From assembly GCF_014256275.1 (NCBI RefSeq), contig NZ_JACCFE010000002.1, positions 5,126,001-5,190,000 of the forward strand: DNA of 64,000 nucleotides, written 5' to 3'. Under the pieces are notes generated by a model. That model had not been told where the DNA came from and did not search any database. It saw only the letters and a list, made by a program, of their open reading frames with translations. Positions 16,322 to 24,403 of this stretch are shown piece by piece. How positions within the stretch are numbered: position 1 is the first letter of the stretch; the number at the start of each line of letters is the position of its first letter. This stretch comes from Rhodococcus sp. 4CII. Its GTDB lineage: Bacteria > Actinomycetota > Actinomycetes > Mycobacteriales > Mycobacteriaceae. The position numbers were made by a program, and so were the translations under genes.

Positions 16322-16726
16322 TCAGTATCGTCGCGCGGCGTGAAACGACATGGAATTCATGGGTACTCGTGCGACCGGCCGGCCCGGGGCGGGCGCGTGG
16401 ACGACGGTGTCGTCGCCCGCATAGATTCCCGCGTGGCCGCCCCCGTAGAACAGGACGACGTCACCGGGTTGCAGATTGCCCACGTCCACGGCCGTTCCGT
16501 GTTCGAGTTGCTCGTAGGTGGTACGCGGAACGGATACTCCCGCCTGCCGGTACGCCCACTGGACGAGGCCGGAACTGTCGAAGGCGCGGTGGTCGCCCGC
16601 TCCGAGTGCGCAGGGGATGCCGATTCTGGTGACGGCGGCGTGGAGCGCATCGCGTCCCGGCCGTACCGGATCGGCGCGGAACGTCTGGACCAGCTGGTAT
16701 CTGTGGCTTCCGGGGTGGGGGTTCAT
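16322..16726 (-). CDS. NlpC/P60 domain protein with catalytic Cys replaced by Ser
   Basis: A 134-residue protein that is essentially one NlpC/P60 domain (peptidoglycan endopeptidase fold). The family motif DCSGLVQWAYRQAG reads DSSGLVQWAYRQAG: the codon at the Cys position is AGT, one base from TGT. The downstream elements are kept: VPRTTYEQLEHG, NLQPGDVVLFY, and the His motif GGGHAGIYAGDDTVVHAPAPG. The ATG at 16726 has GGAG about 10 bp upstream; sequence before it does not look coding and there is no signal peptide. It is either an inactive regulator-type homologue or a decaying gene. Confidence 0.7.
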   Translation of the reverse strand: MNPHPGSHRYQLVQTFRADPVRPGRDALHAAVTRIGIPCALGAGDHRAFDSSGLVQWAYRQAGVSVPRTTYEQLEHGTAVDVGNLQPGDVVLFYGGGHAGIYAGDDTVVHAPAPGRPVARVPMNSMSFHAARRY

Positions 16727-16902
16727 GCCGTCGGTACTCCAGTGCGCTCGGTGGGTGTCGCGTCGTCGGCGCGGCCTGGTTACAGCGTGGTCCGCGCGCG
16801 GCCCGGGCACACCGGCCGAATGGCCTGGATACGTGCCTGTGTTCCGTACACCTGGCACGGATTGGACGGCCGAGAAGAAAACCATTCGATCTGGTCGGTT
16901 TG

Positions 16903-16916
16903 GTACTCGCGAGTAC
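16903..16916. promoter_or_regulatory. perfect palindrome GTACTCGCGAGTAC
   Basis: 14-bp perfect palindrome in the 281-bp region between the divergent NlpC/P60-like gene and the small membrane protein at 17008. It could be an operator; it does not match a motif I recognise. The rest of this intergenic stretch shows no further gene. Confidence 0.35.
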
Positions 16917-17007
16917 TGCGGGCTCCTCGTAACGTCGCACAGGTAATCATTGTGCAAAGGGGAGTGGTCCGCTACGTCCTGTGGGCTGGGGTGAAGGAAG
17001 GCGGACG

Positions 17008-17229
17008 ATGAGGATCCGACAAACGGTCAACTGCGCTTTCGGAGTCGCACGTCTGGCGTTCGACGCGGGAGCGGCCCTCCTGTCCGTTGTCGTGGCGGTA
17101 CCGATCGCCTTCGCCGCGGGCGAGGCGCGATCGATGGCCCACACGGCACGTGGCGACATCACCCCCGCCCCCGGAACGTCGGACGGGGAGCATGTGCACG
17201 ACCTGGGGACAGTCGTCGAATTGACGTAG
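17008..17229 (+). CDS. small hypothetical membrane or secreted protein
   Basis: Putative 73-residue protein with one hydrophobic segment (about residues 15-40, AGAALLSVVVAVPIAFAAG) that could be a membrane anchor or late signal peptide, followed by a polar tail with several His and Asp. The ATG at 17008 is preceded by GAAGGAAGG. It is followed 54 bp later by the RpiR regulator gene on the same strand. No family recognised. Confidence 0.5.
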   Translation: MRIRQTVNCAFGVARLAFDAGAALLSVVVAVPIAFAAGEARSMAHTARGDITPAPGTSDGEHVHDLGTVVELT

Positions 17230-17283
17230 TCGCCGCAGCCGCGGTGACGTCGATCGTTCACCGCGGTGTGTTATCCAGGTCGG

Positions 17284-18153
17284 ATGAGTGCGTCACCGAG
17301 CGACCCGCCCGTGGGGGCGACCCTGTCCGCGATCCGTGCCCTTTCGCCGTCACTCGCACCGAGTGAACGCCGCGTCGCCGAGGTGTGCGTCGCGCGTCCC
17401 GGCGATGTCGCGTGGTGGTCCGCCGCCGATGTGGCCGAGCACGCCGGGACGTCGACGGCCACCGTGATCCGGGCCTGCCAGAATCTCGGGTTCAAGGGAT
17501 TCCAGCACCTGCGGATGCTGCTGCTACGGGATCTCGGCGCCGCCGACCCCGGTACCGCGGGAGAACTGCCGGCCGAGGAGAGCGGTTCGGGGCTCGTGCG
17601 GGCCGTGTTCGCCGAGCTGGCCACGGAACTCGCCGGTGCCCTCGCGCCTCTCGACGGCGAGGCGTTCGAACGGGCGGTGTCGGCGCTCGCCGCCGCGGAG
17701 CGGGTACTCGTGATCGGCAACGGGGCATCGGGACCGTCGGCGGCCGCGGTGGCCGTGCGGTTCATTCTCAACGGCCGCCACGCGGAGGCGCCGACCGATG
17801 CCGTGATCCAGCAATTGACCGCGGCGCGCCTCACCTCCCGCGACGTGTGCCTTGCGGTGAGCGACAGTGGGCTGAACTCGGTTACCCTGCGGCCGGTCGA
17901 GGCCGCCCGGGCCGCGGGTGCCACGGTCATCGGCGTCACCGGTTACGCCCGTTCGACGCTGGTGGAGAAATCCGATATCGGGTTGGTCGTCGGTGGCGGC
18001 GCCGGGCCGTGGGGTGGGCTGGGTGCCTCGGCCACCGTGGTGCAGATCGCGTTCCTCATCAGCCTGCAGATCGCCGTCTGCCGGGTGCGGGGTGGGTCTG
18101 CCGAGGCCGCCGCGGAGACGTTCAAACAGATTGTGCCCCTGATTCATCCGTGA
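17284..18153 (+). CDS. MurR/RpiR family transcriptional regulator (HTH-SIS)
   Basis: Regulator of 289 residues. The N-terminal RpiR HTH (about 10-85) contains VAEHAGTSTATVIRACQNLGFKGFQHLR. The C-terminal SIS domain (about 130-265) contains RVLVIGNGASGPSAAAVAVRF and VSDSGLNSVTLRPVEAARAAG. SIS domains bind phosphosugars, so the ligand is likely a phosphorylated intermediate. It is immediately upstream of, and codirectional with, the ABC importer/phosphatase genes at 18318-25243, which it probably controls. The start is the ATG at 17284. Confidence 0.92.
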   Translation: MSASPSDPPVGATLSAIRALSPSLAPSERRVAEVCVARPGDVAWWSAADVAEHAGTSTATVIRACQNLGFKGFQHLRMLLLRDLGAADPGTAGELPAEESGSGLVRAVFAELATELAGALAPLDGEAFERAVSALAAAERVLVIGNGASGPSAAAVAVRFILNGRHAEAPTDAVIQQLTAARLTSRDVCLAVSDSGLNSVTLRPVEAARAAGATVIGVTGYARSTLVEKSDIGLVVGGGAGPWGGLGASATVVQIAFLISLQIAVCRVRGGSAEAAAETFKQIVPLIHP

Positions 18154-18260
18154 CGCGATCCATCCGGGACCGCGTCTGTGTTCCGGTAGTTGCGCGAAGC
18201 ATCACCGGTGATTGGACGGCCATTCGCTCGCCATTAACTTGAGGCTGGCTAACTACCGAT

Positions 18261-18300
18261 GTAACGAAATTCCCGTCTCGCCGAGATTGGGTAACGTCAT
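18261..18300 (+). promoter_or_regulatory. direct repeat GTAACGaaAT / GTAACGtcAT, 30-bp period
   Basis: GTAACGAAAT starts at 18261 and GTAACGTCAT at 18291, exactly 30 bp apart (about three helical turns), ending 18 bp before the ABC ATPase gene. Spaced direct repeats like this can be binding sites for response regulators or for RpiR-type regulators. The binding protein is unknown. Confidence 0.4.
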
Positions 18301-18317
18301 TTCATCGGGAGAGGCAC

Positions 18318-19487
18318 ATGGGCAGGATTCGGATCGAGAATCTGAGTCGAAAGTTCGCACACTTCACCGCGGTCGACAGCATCGACCTCGACATCCGGGA
18401 CGGCGACTTCCTGGTCCTCCTCGGCCCCAGCGGGTGCGGCAAGACCACGCTGTTGAGGATGCTCGCCGGCCTCCTCGAGCCGACCGGCGGCCGGATCCTG
18501 CTCGACGACGACGACATCACCGCCGCGCCGGCCCGGCGCCGGGACGTCGCGATGGTGTTCCAGAGCTACGCCCTCTACCCGCACCTCAGCGTGGCGAAGA
18601 ACCTCGCGTTTCCGTTGCGCGTGAAAAAGATGCGCAAATCGGAGGCGGCCGAACGCGTCGAGGCCGTTGCGCAGCAACTCGACATCGCCCACCTGCTGGG
18701 CCGGAAGCCGAAGGAGTTGTCGGGTGGCCAGCGGCAGCGGGTCGCGGTCGGACGCGCGATCGTGCGCAATCCGAAGGCCTTCCTGATGGACGAGCCGCTC
18801 TCCAACCTCGACGCCAAGCTCCGGACCGCGACGCGCCGTGAACTCACCGAACTCCATCGCAGACTCGGCGCCACGTTCGTGTACGTCACCCACGACCAGG
18901 TCGAGGCGATGACGATGGCGACCCGGATCGCGCTGCTGAACAACGGCGCGCTCGAACAGGTCGGAACGCCCGAGGACGTCTACGACCGGCCTGCGTCGGT
19001 GTTCGTCGCCGGTTTCCTCGGCAGTCCGGCCATGAATCTGCTCGACGCGCGGGTCCGCACCGTGAAGGGCACGGTCGTCGCGACGGCGGAGGGAGTGATC
19101 GCGCCGCTGTGGCCGGGACAGACCGATGGTCGCGACATCGTTCTGGGGATAAGGCCGGAACATCTCCGGGTCGTCGATCCCACGGAGTCTGCGGGGGTGC
19201 GGCCGTCTGCGGGGGTGCGGCTGTCGGTGGACGTGACGTCCGTCGAGAACCTCGGCAGCGAGCAGGTCGCCTACTGCGATGTCGCCGGCGCCACGCTGTG
19301 CGTCCGAGCGCCTCGTCCGATCGCGTTGCACGCCCACCGATCCGCGGTGCTGACCGCGGAACCCGCCCATCTTCACCTCTTCGACCGCGCGACCGGACGC
19401 CGCCTGGAATGGGTGGACGTTCCCGCACGCGCCGACCTCGACCCCTCGATTCACTCCGAAACACTTTCCGCAACAGGAGCAGCGTGA
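18318..19487 (+). CDS. ABC transporter ATP-binding protein, UgpC/MalK type
   Basis: ATPase of 389 residues energising a carbohydrate/glycerol-phosphate-type importer. Walker A GPSGCGKTT is at 36-44, the signature LSGGQRQRVAVGRA near 134, Walker B AFLMDEPLSNLD near 155 and the H-loop VTHDQVEA near 190. The C-terminal ~140 residues form the TOBE/OB regulatory domain of the MalK family. The start is the ATG at 18318 with GGGAGAGG upstream. Its stop overlaps the start of the solute-binding protein gene by one base. Confidence 0.94.
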   Translation: MGRIRIENLSRKFAHFTAVDSIDLDIRDGDFLVLLGPSGCGKTTLLRMLAGLLEPTGGRILLDDDDITAAPARRRDVAMVFQSYALYPHLSVAKNLAFPLRVKKMRKSEAAERVEAVAQQLDIAHLLGRKPKELSGGQRQRVAVGRAIVRNPKAFLMDEPLSNLDAKLRTATRRELTELHRRLGATFVYVTHDQVEAMTMATRIALLNNGALEQVGTPEDVYDRPASVFVAGFLGSPAMNLLDARVRTVKGTVVATAEGVIAPLWPGQTDGRDIVLGIRPEHLRVVDPTESAGVRPSAGVRLSVDVTSVENLGSEQVAYCDVAGATLCVRAPRPIALHAHRSAVLTAEPAHLHLFDRATGRRLEWVDVPARADLDPSIHSETLSATGAA

Positions 19488-20848
19488 TGCATAGAACCAC
19501 AATCCGTGCGGTGCTGGGCGCGGCCGTCGCCGCCGCGACCCTGGCCGGCTGTGCCACGGGCGGCGCCGACCCCGGGGCCGCGGGCAGCGGCCAACCGGTG
19601 CCCGAACTCGACCCGAACCAGAAGGTCGACATCGTCTTCGAGTCGTACAACCTCCAGCAGGCGGGACTGTGGTCGGACACGATCAACGGACTCGTCGCCG
19701 ATTTCGAGGCCGAACACCCGAACATCCACGTGAAGGCGCAGCCGCCGCAGGGCAGCGGGACCGCCGGATCCGGAACCGCGAGCAGCGTGCAGACTCAGAT
19801 GCTCGCCGGCTCGCCCCCCGATGTGGCCCAATTGACGTTCGACACACTCGATTTCGCTGTCAACGAACTCGGCGCCCAGTCGCTCGACAAGTTGGTCGGC
19901 GCCGAGACCGTGGACGAGACATTCGGCGGCGCGCACCCGTTCCATCCGCGGGCCGCCACGCTCGGCGACTGGAACGGCGAAACGTACGGCATCCCCTACG
20001 TGTTCTCCACCCCCACCCTGTTCTATAACGCGACCGCACTCGCGAAGGCCGGGCTGCCGGCCGACGCGGACCTGTCGACCTGGCCGAAGGTGGCGGCCGC
20101 CGCCAAGGCGGTGACCGCGGCGACGGGCAAGCCGGCGCTGTCGGTGTCGTGCTCGGTGAAGGGCGGCAACTGGTGCATGCAGGCGCTGTTCCGGTCGGCC
20201 GGGGGCGACGTGCTGTCGCAGGACCGCAAGACCATCGAGTTCGGTGAGCCCGAAGCGGTGTCGGCCGTGACCACGTTGCGGCAGATGTACGACGACGGCG
20301 TGCTCGCCAATCTCGACTCGACCACCCAGTACGAGAGTTTCGCGAAGGGCGACGTGGCGATCCAATTGCAGACCTCGGCTCTGCAGGGAATGTTCATGAA
20401 GTCGGCCGCGACCGGCGGCTGGGACCTGCGTGCCGCACCGATGCCCGCCTTCGAGGGTCACGACGCCGTGCCCACCAACTCCGGTTCGGCACTGTTCACG
20501 TTCTCGCAGGATCCGGCGAAGCAGCGCGCGTCGTGGGAGTTCATCAAGTTCATGACGAGTGATCACGCGTATACCGAGATCTCCAGCAAGATCGGCTACC
20601 TGCCGCTGCGTCCGTCGCTCACCCAGGACCCGGCGTCGCTGAAGGACTGGGCCGACCACAACCCGCTCCTGGCGCCCAACCTCGGTCAGCTCGACAAGCT
20701 CGAGCCGTGGAAGTCGTACCCCGGCAACAGTTACGTGCAGGCAGACGACATCCTCGAGCAGGCCGTGGAGGACTCGGTCTACTACGGCAGGGAGCCGGCG
20801 GCAACGATGCAGGCGGCGCAGCAGCGCGTGCAGGAACTCATCCAGTAA
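19487..20848 (+). CDS. extracellular solute-binding protein family 1 (UgpB-like lipoprotein)
   Basis: Binding lipoprotein of 453 residues. The signal ends in LAGCATGG with lipid-modified Cys22. VDIVFESYNLQQAGLWSDTINGLVADFEAEHPNI and the PYVFSTPTLFYNATALAKAGLP region are typical of the MalE/UgpB cluster. UgpB-type proteins bind glycerol-3-phosphate or its diesters, while others bind sugars. Given the flanking phosphatase and phosphodiesterases, a phosphorylated ligand is inferred. ATG at 19487 overlaps the ATPase stop (TGATG). Confidence 0.92.
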   Translation: MHRTTIRAVLGAAVAAATLAGCATGGADPGAAGSGQPVPELDPNQKVDIVFESYNLQQAGLWSDTINGLVADFEAEHPNIHVKAQPPQGSGTAGSGTASSVQTQMLAGSPPDVAQLTFDTLDFAVNELGAQSLDKLVGAETVDETFGGAHPFHPRAATLGDWNGETYGIPYVFSTPTLFYNATALAKAGLPADADLSTWPKVAAAAKAVTAATGKPALSVSCSVKGGNWCMQALFRSAGGDVLSQDRKTIEFGEPEAVSAVTTLRQMYDDGVLANLDSTTQYESFAKGDVAIQLQTSALQGMFMKSAATGGWDLRAAPMPAFEGHDAVPTNSGSALFTFSQDPAKQRASWEFIKFMTSDHAYTEISSKIGYLPLRPSLTQDPASLKDWADHNPLLAPNLGQLDKLEPWKSYPGNSYVQADDILEQAVEDSVYYGREPAATMQAAQQRVQELIQ

Positions 20849-20879
20849 CCATTCTTCGAACAGAACGAGACACCGACAC

Positions 20880-21629
20880 ATGACCAGCACTCTGCCGGCG
20901 CCGACACATCATCGACGCCTGAATCTCACCGGTACCTACAACTTCCGCGATCTCGGTGGGTTCGCCACGGACGCGGGGACCACCAAGTGGAACAAGCTGT
21001 TCCGGTCGGACGCCCTGCACCGGCTCGACCAGCCGGCCCGGGACCTCCTGCGCGAGCGGAAACTCGCCCTCGTCATCGACCTCCGCGAACAGCAGGAACT
21101 CGACGACAACCCGACCGCCCTCGACGGCGTCGGCCATCGGGTGGAGCACCTGCCGGTGTACGAGGGGGAGATCGACCTCGACGGTGCCAACTTCGACCTC
21201 GCGGTCGTCTACGGCGAGATGGTCCAGAGGTACGGGCATCGCCTGACCCGCGCCGTCCGTGCCATCGCCCGCTCGGGCGACGACCCCACCGTGGTGCACT
21301 GCACCGCAGGCAAGGATCGCACCGGCCTGGTCGTCGCGCTGACGCTCGCGGCCGTCGGCGTCGATCAGCGCGACATCGTCGCCGACTACGCGATGTCCGA
21401 GGTTCTGCTCGCGGGTGACTGGGCGCGCGCCATGGCCGAGAAGATGCGCGCCCGTGGCCTTCCCGACGGCGTGGACGTCGACCGTCTGGTCGGCGCCAGC
21501 CCGGCCGTCCTGATGCGCGCGACTCTGGACTCGATCACCACCGCGCATCACAGCGTGCGCGGCTACCTGCACGCCCACGGCATGACCGACGGCGAATTCG
21601 ACGACCTGCGTAGCGCACTCGTCGCGTGA
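20880..21629 (+). CDS. CX5R tyrosine-phosphatase-fold phosphatase
   Basis: Protein of 249 residues in the bacterial Tyr/Ser/lipid phosphatase family (Y_phosphatase3, as in mycobacterial PtpB). NFRDLGGF near residue 21 and the active-site P-loop HCTAGKDRTG (Cys141, Arg147, with the Lys-Asp typical of PtpB-like enzymes) are clear. Enzymes of this type dephosphorylate phosphotyrosine and also phosphoinositides or other small phosphomonoesters. The gene is inside an importer operon, 31 bp after the binding protein, so a metabolic phosphatase acting on an imported or released phosphomonoester is inferred. Confidence 0.9.
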   Translation: MTSTLPAPTHHRRLNLTGTYNFRDLGGFATDAGTTKWNKLFRSDALHRLDQPARDLLRERKLALVIDLREQQELDDNPTALDGVGHRVEHLPVYEGEIDLDGANFDLAVVYGEMVQRYGHRLTRAVRAIARSGDDPTVVHCTAGKDRTGLVVALTLAAVGVDQRDIVADYAMSEVLLAGDWARAMAEKMRARGLPDGVDVDRLVGASPAVLMRATLDSITTAHHSVRGYLHAHGMTDGEFDDLRSALVA

Positions 21630-21655
21630 CATCCACTTCCAGAGGAGAAACCGAC

Positions 21656-22519
21656 ATGTCCCGATACGGCGAACCGGATCACTACATTCTGCACGTCAGT
21701 GACACCCACTTCGTCACCGACGGTGACCTGCTGTACGACGCGGTCGACAGCGACGCCAACCTCACGCGCCTGTTCGACCGGCTCGAGAAGGCGGGTCGGC
21801 GGCCCGAGGCCATCGTGTTCACCGGTGACCTCGCCGACAAGGGCGAGCCCGAGGCCTACGTTCGTCTGCGCCGGATCGTCGAACCGGCCGCCGAGCGCCT
21901 CGGCGCGAAGGTGATCTGGGTAATGGGTAACCACGACGCCCGGCCGGCCTTCCGGAGCGGTCTGCTCGACGACGAGCCCACCGAGGACGCGGTCGACGCG
22001 GTCGTCGACGTCAACGGACTGCGGATCATCGTGCTGGACAGTACGGTTCCGGGATTCCATCACGGGCTGGTCAGCGACGAGCAACTCGACTGGCTGACCG
22101 GCGTCCTGGCCGAACCCGCACCGCACGGCACGCTGCTCGCCCTGCACCACCCGCCCGTGCCCGGTCTGCTCGACGCCATGTCTTCGGTGGAACTGAAGGA
22201 ACAGCACCGGCTCGAGGAGGTGCTCGCGGGCACCGACGTCCGCGGAATCCTCGCGGGCCACCTGCACTTCTCCACGACGTGCACGTTCGCTGGCATCCCG
22301 GTGTCGGTCGCGTCGGCCACCTGCTACACGCAGGATCTGCTCGTCGACGCGGGCAGCATCCGTGGCCAGAACGGCGCCCAGGGTTTCAACATGGTGCACG
22401 TCTACCGCGACCGTGTGCTGCACACGGTGGTCCCGCTCGACGTGTCCCCGGTGGTGTACGAGATGACGGCGGACGAGATCCGGCAGTCGATCGCACAACT
22501 CGCGGCGCCCGGCGTCTGA
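21656..22519 (+). CDS. cpdA: Rv0805-like class III cyclic nucleotide/metallophosphodiesterase
   Basis: Binuclear metallophosphoesterase of 287 residues, strongly resembling M. tuberculosis Rv0805 across its length. Metal ligands appear in order: HVSDTHF (Asp16, His18), FTGDLADKGEP, WVMGNHDARP, LALHHPPVPG and LAGHLHFSTTCTF, followed by GIPVSVASATCYTQDL. Rv0805 hydrolyses 2',3'- and 3',5'-cAMP and generic phosphodiesters, with more activity on the non-physiological diesters. Its place here, between a phosphatase and an importer permease, suggests the true substrate may be an imported diester. ATG at 21656; its stop overlaps the next start. Confidence 0.93.
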   Translation: MSRYGEPDHYILHVSDTHFVTDGDLLYDAVDSDANLTRLFDRLEKAGRRPEAIVFTGDLADKGEPEAYVRLRRIVEPAAERLGAKVIWVMGNHDARPAFRSGLLDDEPTEDAVDAVVDVNGLRIIVLDSTVPGFHHGLVSDEQLDWLTGVLAEPAPHGTLLALHHPPVPGLLDAMSSVELKEQHRLEEVLAGTDVRGILAGHLHFSTTCTFAGIPVSVASATCYTQDLLVDAGSIRGQNGAQGFNMVHVYRDRVLHTVVPLDVSPVVYEMTADEIRQSIAQLAAPGV

Positions 22520-23472
22520 TGTTCGTCGAAGTTCCGCCCACGACGTCCACCGGGAGTGCCGGCACGGCGAAGCGTCCGGCGCGGGTCGTGCAGATCAAGC
22601 GCAGCCTGGCGCCGTACCTGTATCTCCTGCCCGCCGCGGTGCTGCTCGTCGTGTGGATCTACAAACCGCTGGGGGAGACCGTCGCGCTGTCGTTCTACCG
22701 GTGGAACATGGTGCCCACCAGCCCGAAAGTGCCGGTGGGAATGGACAACTACGTTCGGGTGCTGGCGTTGCCCGAACTCCACCAGGCGCTGCGGAACACG
22801 ATCGTGTACGTCCTCGCGTTCATGGTGTTCTCGCTGCTGCTGCCGATGGTCGTCGCGTTGCTGTCGAATCGGGTCGCCGGGCGCTGGAAGACGCTGTACC
22901 AGGCGTTGATCTTCGTTCCGTTTCTCATCACTCCGGTGGCGGGCAGCGCGATCTGGCGCTGGTTGTTCAACCCCGAGGGCGGCACGATTCCTCGGGTGGC
23001 CGCGACCCTCGGGTTCGAACTGGGCAACGTGTTCCGGGAACCCGGCCTGGCGATGCTCGGGGTGGTGCTGATCGTCGGATGGCAGATGCTCGGGTTCGGC
23101 GTGCTCGTCGTTTCCGCCGGACTGGCAGGGATCAACCCCGATTACGCGTCGGCTGCGGCGCTCGACGGCGCTTCGCAGTCGACCATCACCCGCAGGATCA
23201 CGCTGCCGCTGCTGTCACCGACGCTGGCGTTCCTCGGGCTCATGACGATCCTGCTGGGCGCGCAGTGGGCGTACCCGATCATCGACATCGTCACCCAGGG
23301 CGGCCCGAGCGGCGCCTCCACCAACATCTACTACCTGCTGTACGAGTTCGGATTCCAGAATTTCGATGCCGGACTGTCGGCATCGGCCGGGACCCTGTTC
23401 TTCCTGGGTTTCGGGCTGATCGCCGTCGTGTTCGTCCGCGTGTCGGACCGACTGAGCTTCTACGACAACTAG
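22519..23472 (+). CDS. sugar/glycerol-phosphate-type ABC permease (UgpA/MalF-like)
   Basis: Inner-membrane permease of 317 residues with six TM segments. The EAA loop is ASAAALDGASQSTITRRITLPLLSP near residues 210-235. The start ATG at 22519 overlaps the phosphodiesterase stop (TGATG), so translation is coupled. It pairs with the permease at 23481 and the ATPase at 18318. Confidence 0.93.
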   Translation: MFVEVPPTTSTGSAGTAKRPARVVQIKRSLAPYLYLLPAAVLLVVWIYKPLGETVALSFYRWNMVPTSPKVPVGMDNYVRVLALPELHQALRNTIVYVLAFMVFSLLLPMVVALLSNRVAGRWKTLYQALIFVPFLITPVAGSAIWRWLFNPEGGTIPRVAATLGFELGNVFREPGLAMLGVVLIVGWQMLGFGVLVVSAGLAGINPDYASAAALDGASQSTITRRITLPLLSPTLAFLGLMTILLGAQWAYPIIDIVTQGGPSGASTNIYYLLYEFGFQNFDAGLSASAGTLFFLGFGLIAVVFVRVSDRLSFYDN

Positions 23473-23480
23473 GACACCCC

Positions 23481-24371
23481 ATGGCATTTGCACTCGTCGA
23501 GGCGCCGGCCCGCACGGCCGCCGCAGTCCCGGACCGCGATCCCGGAGACGCCCCGGTCGCCACCCGGTCCGTCGGCCGGGTGGCGACCGGACACGTGGTA
23601 CTCGCCGCGGTCACCGTGTTCAGCATCTTCCCGGTGTACTGGATGTTCGCGACCGCGTTCCGCCGTCCCGAGGACTCGCTGTCCGTCAGCCCCGTGCCGT
23701 CCCCGTTCAGCCTCGACAACTTCCGTTACGTGTGGGAGACCATCCCGATGGCGTCGATGCTGGTGAACACGTTCGTCATGGCGGCGGCGATGTCGGTCAG
23801 CCAGCTTCTCGTCGCGATCCTCGCCGCCTACGCGTTCGCCCGGTGGACCTTCTTCGGGAAGCAGCTGCTATTCCTGCTGTTCGTCGGCTCGTGGCTGGTG
23901 CCGTTCCAGGTCACGATGATTCCGAATTATCTCCTCATCTCACAGATGGGTCTGCTGAACACCGTTGCCGGGATCGTGATCCCGAACCTGTGTTCGGCGT
24001 TCGGCGTCCTGCTCATGCGCCAGCACATGGAGGCGTTCCCGCGGGAGTTGCTGGACGCGTCGCAGATCGACGGCCAGAACTCGTGGTCGACGTTGTGGAA
24101 GGTGGTCCTGCCCAACATGCGGCCTGCCCTCGCGGCCCTGGGAATCATGCTGTTCATCTCGGCGTGGAACGAATACCTGTGGCCGTCGCTGATCATGCGG
24201 CAGTCGAACGCGGTCGTCCAGATCGGAATCCGCGGATTCCTCGGTGCGGAGGGCAACAACTGGGGCGCCGTGATGGCGGCGTCCGGCCTCGCCTGCCTGC
24301 CCATCTTCCTGATCTACCTGTTCCTCCAGCGCTACGTGCGCGACGCATTCGTCCGGTCGGGTCTCAAATAG
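23481..24371 (+). CDS. sugar/glycerol-phosphate-type ABC permease (UgpE/MalG-like)
   Basis: Second permease of the importer, 296 residues, six TM segments. The EAA loop is ELLDASQIDGQNSWSTLWKVVLPNMRPAL near residues 190-215. FPVYWMFATAFR at the N-terminal TM is typical of the MalG/UgpE group. Start ATG at 23481, 8 bp after the first permease. Confidence 0.93.
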   Translation: MAFALVEAPARTAAAVPDRDPGDAPVATRSVGRVATGHVVLAAVTVFSIFPVYWMFATAFRRPEDSLSVSPVPSPFSLDNFRYVWETIPMASMLVNTFVMAAAMSVSQLLVAILAAYAFARWTFFGKQLLFLLFVGSWLVPFQVTMIPNYLLISQMGLLNTVAGIVIPNLCSAFGVLLMRQHMEAFPRELLDASQIDGQNSWSTLWKVVLPNMRPALAALGIMLFISAWNEYLWPSLIMRQSNAVVQIGIRGFLGAEGNNWGAVMAASGLACLPIFLIYLFLQRYVRDAFVRSGLK

Positions 24372-24403
24372 GTTCCGGCCACACCATATTCGAAGGAGTT
24401 CCG

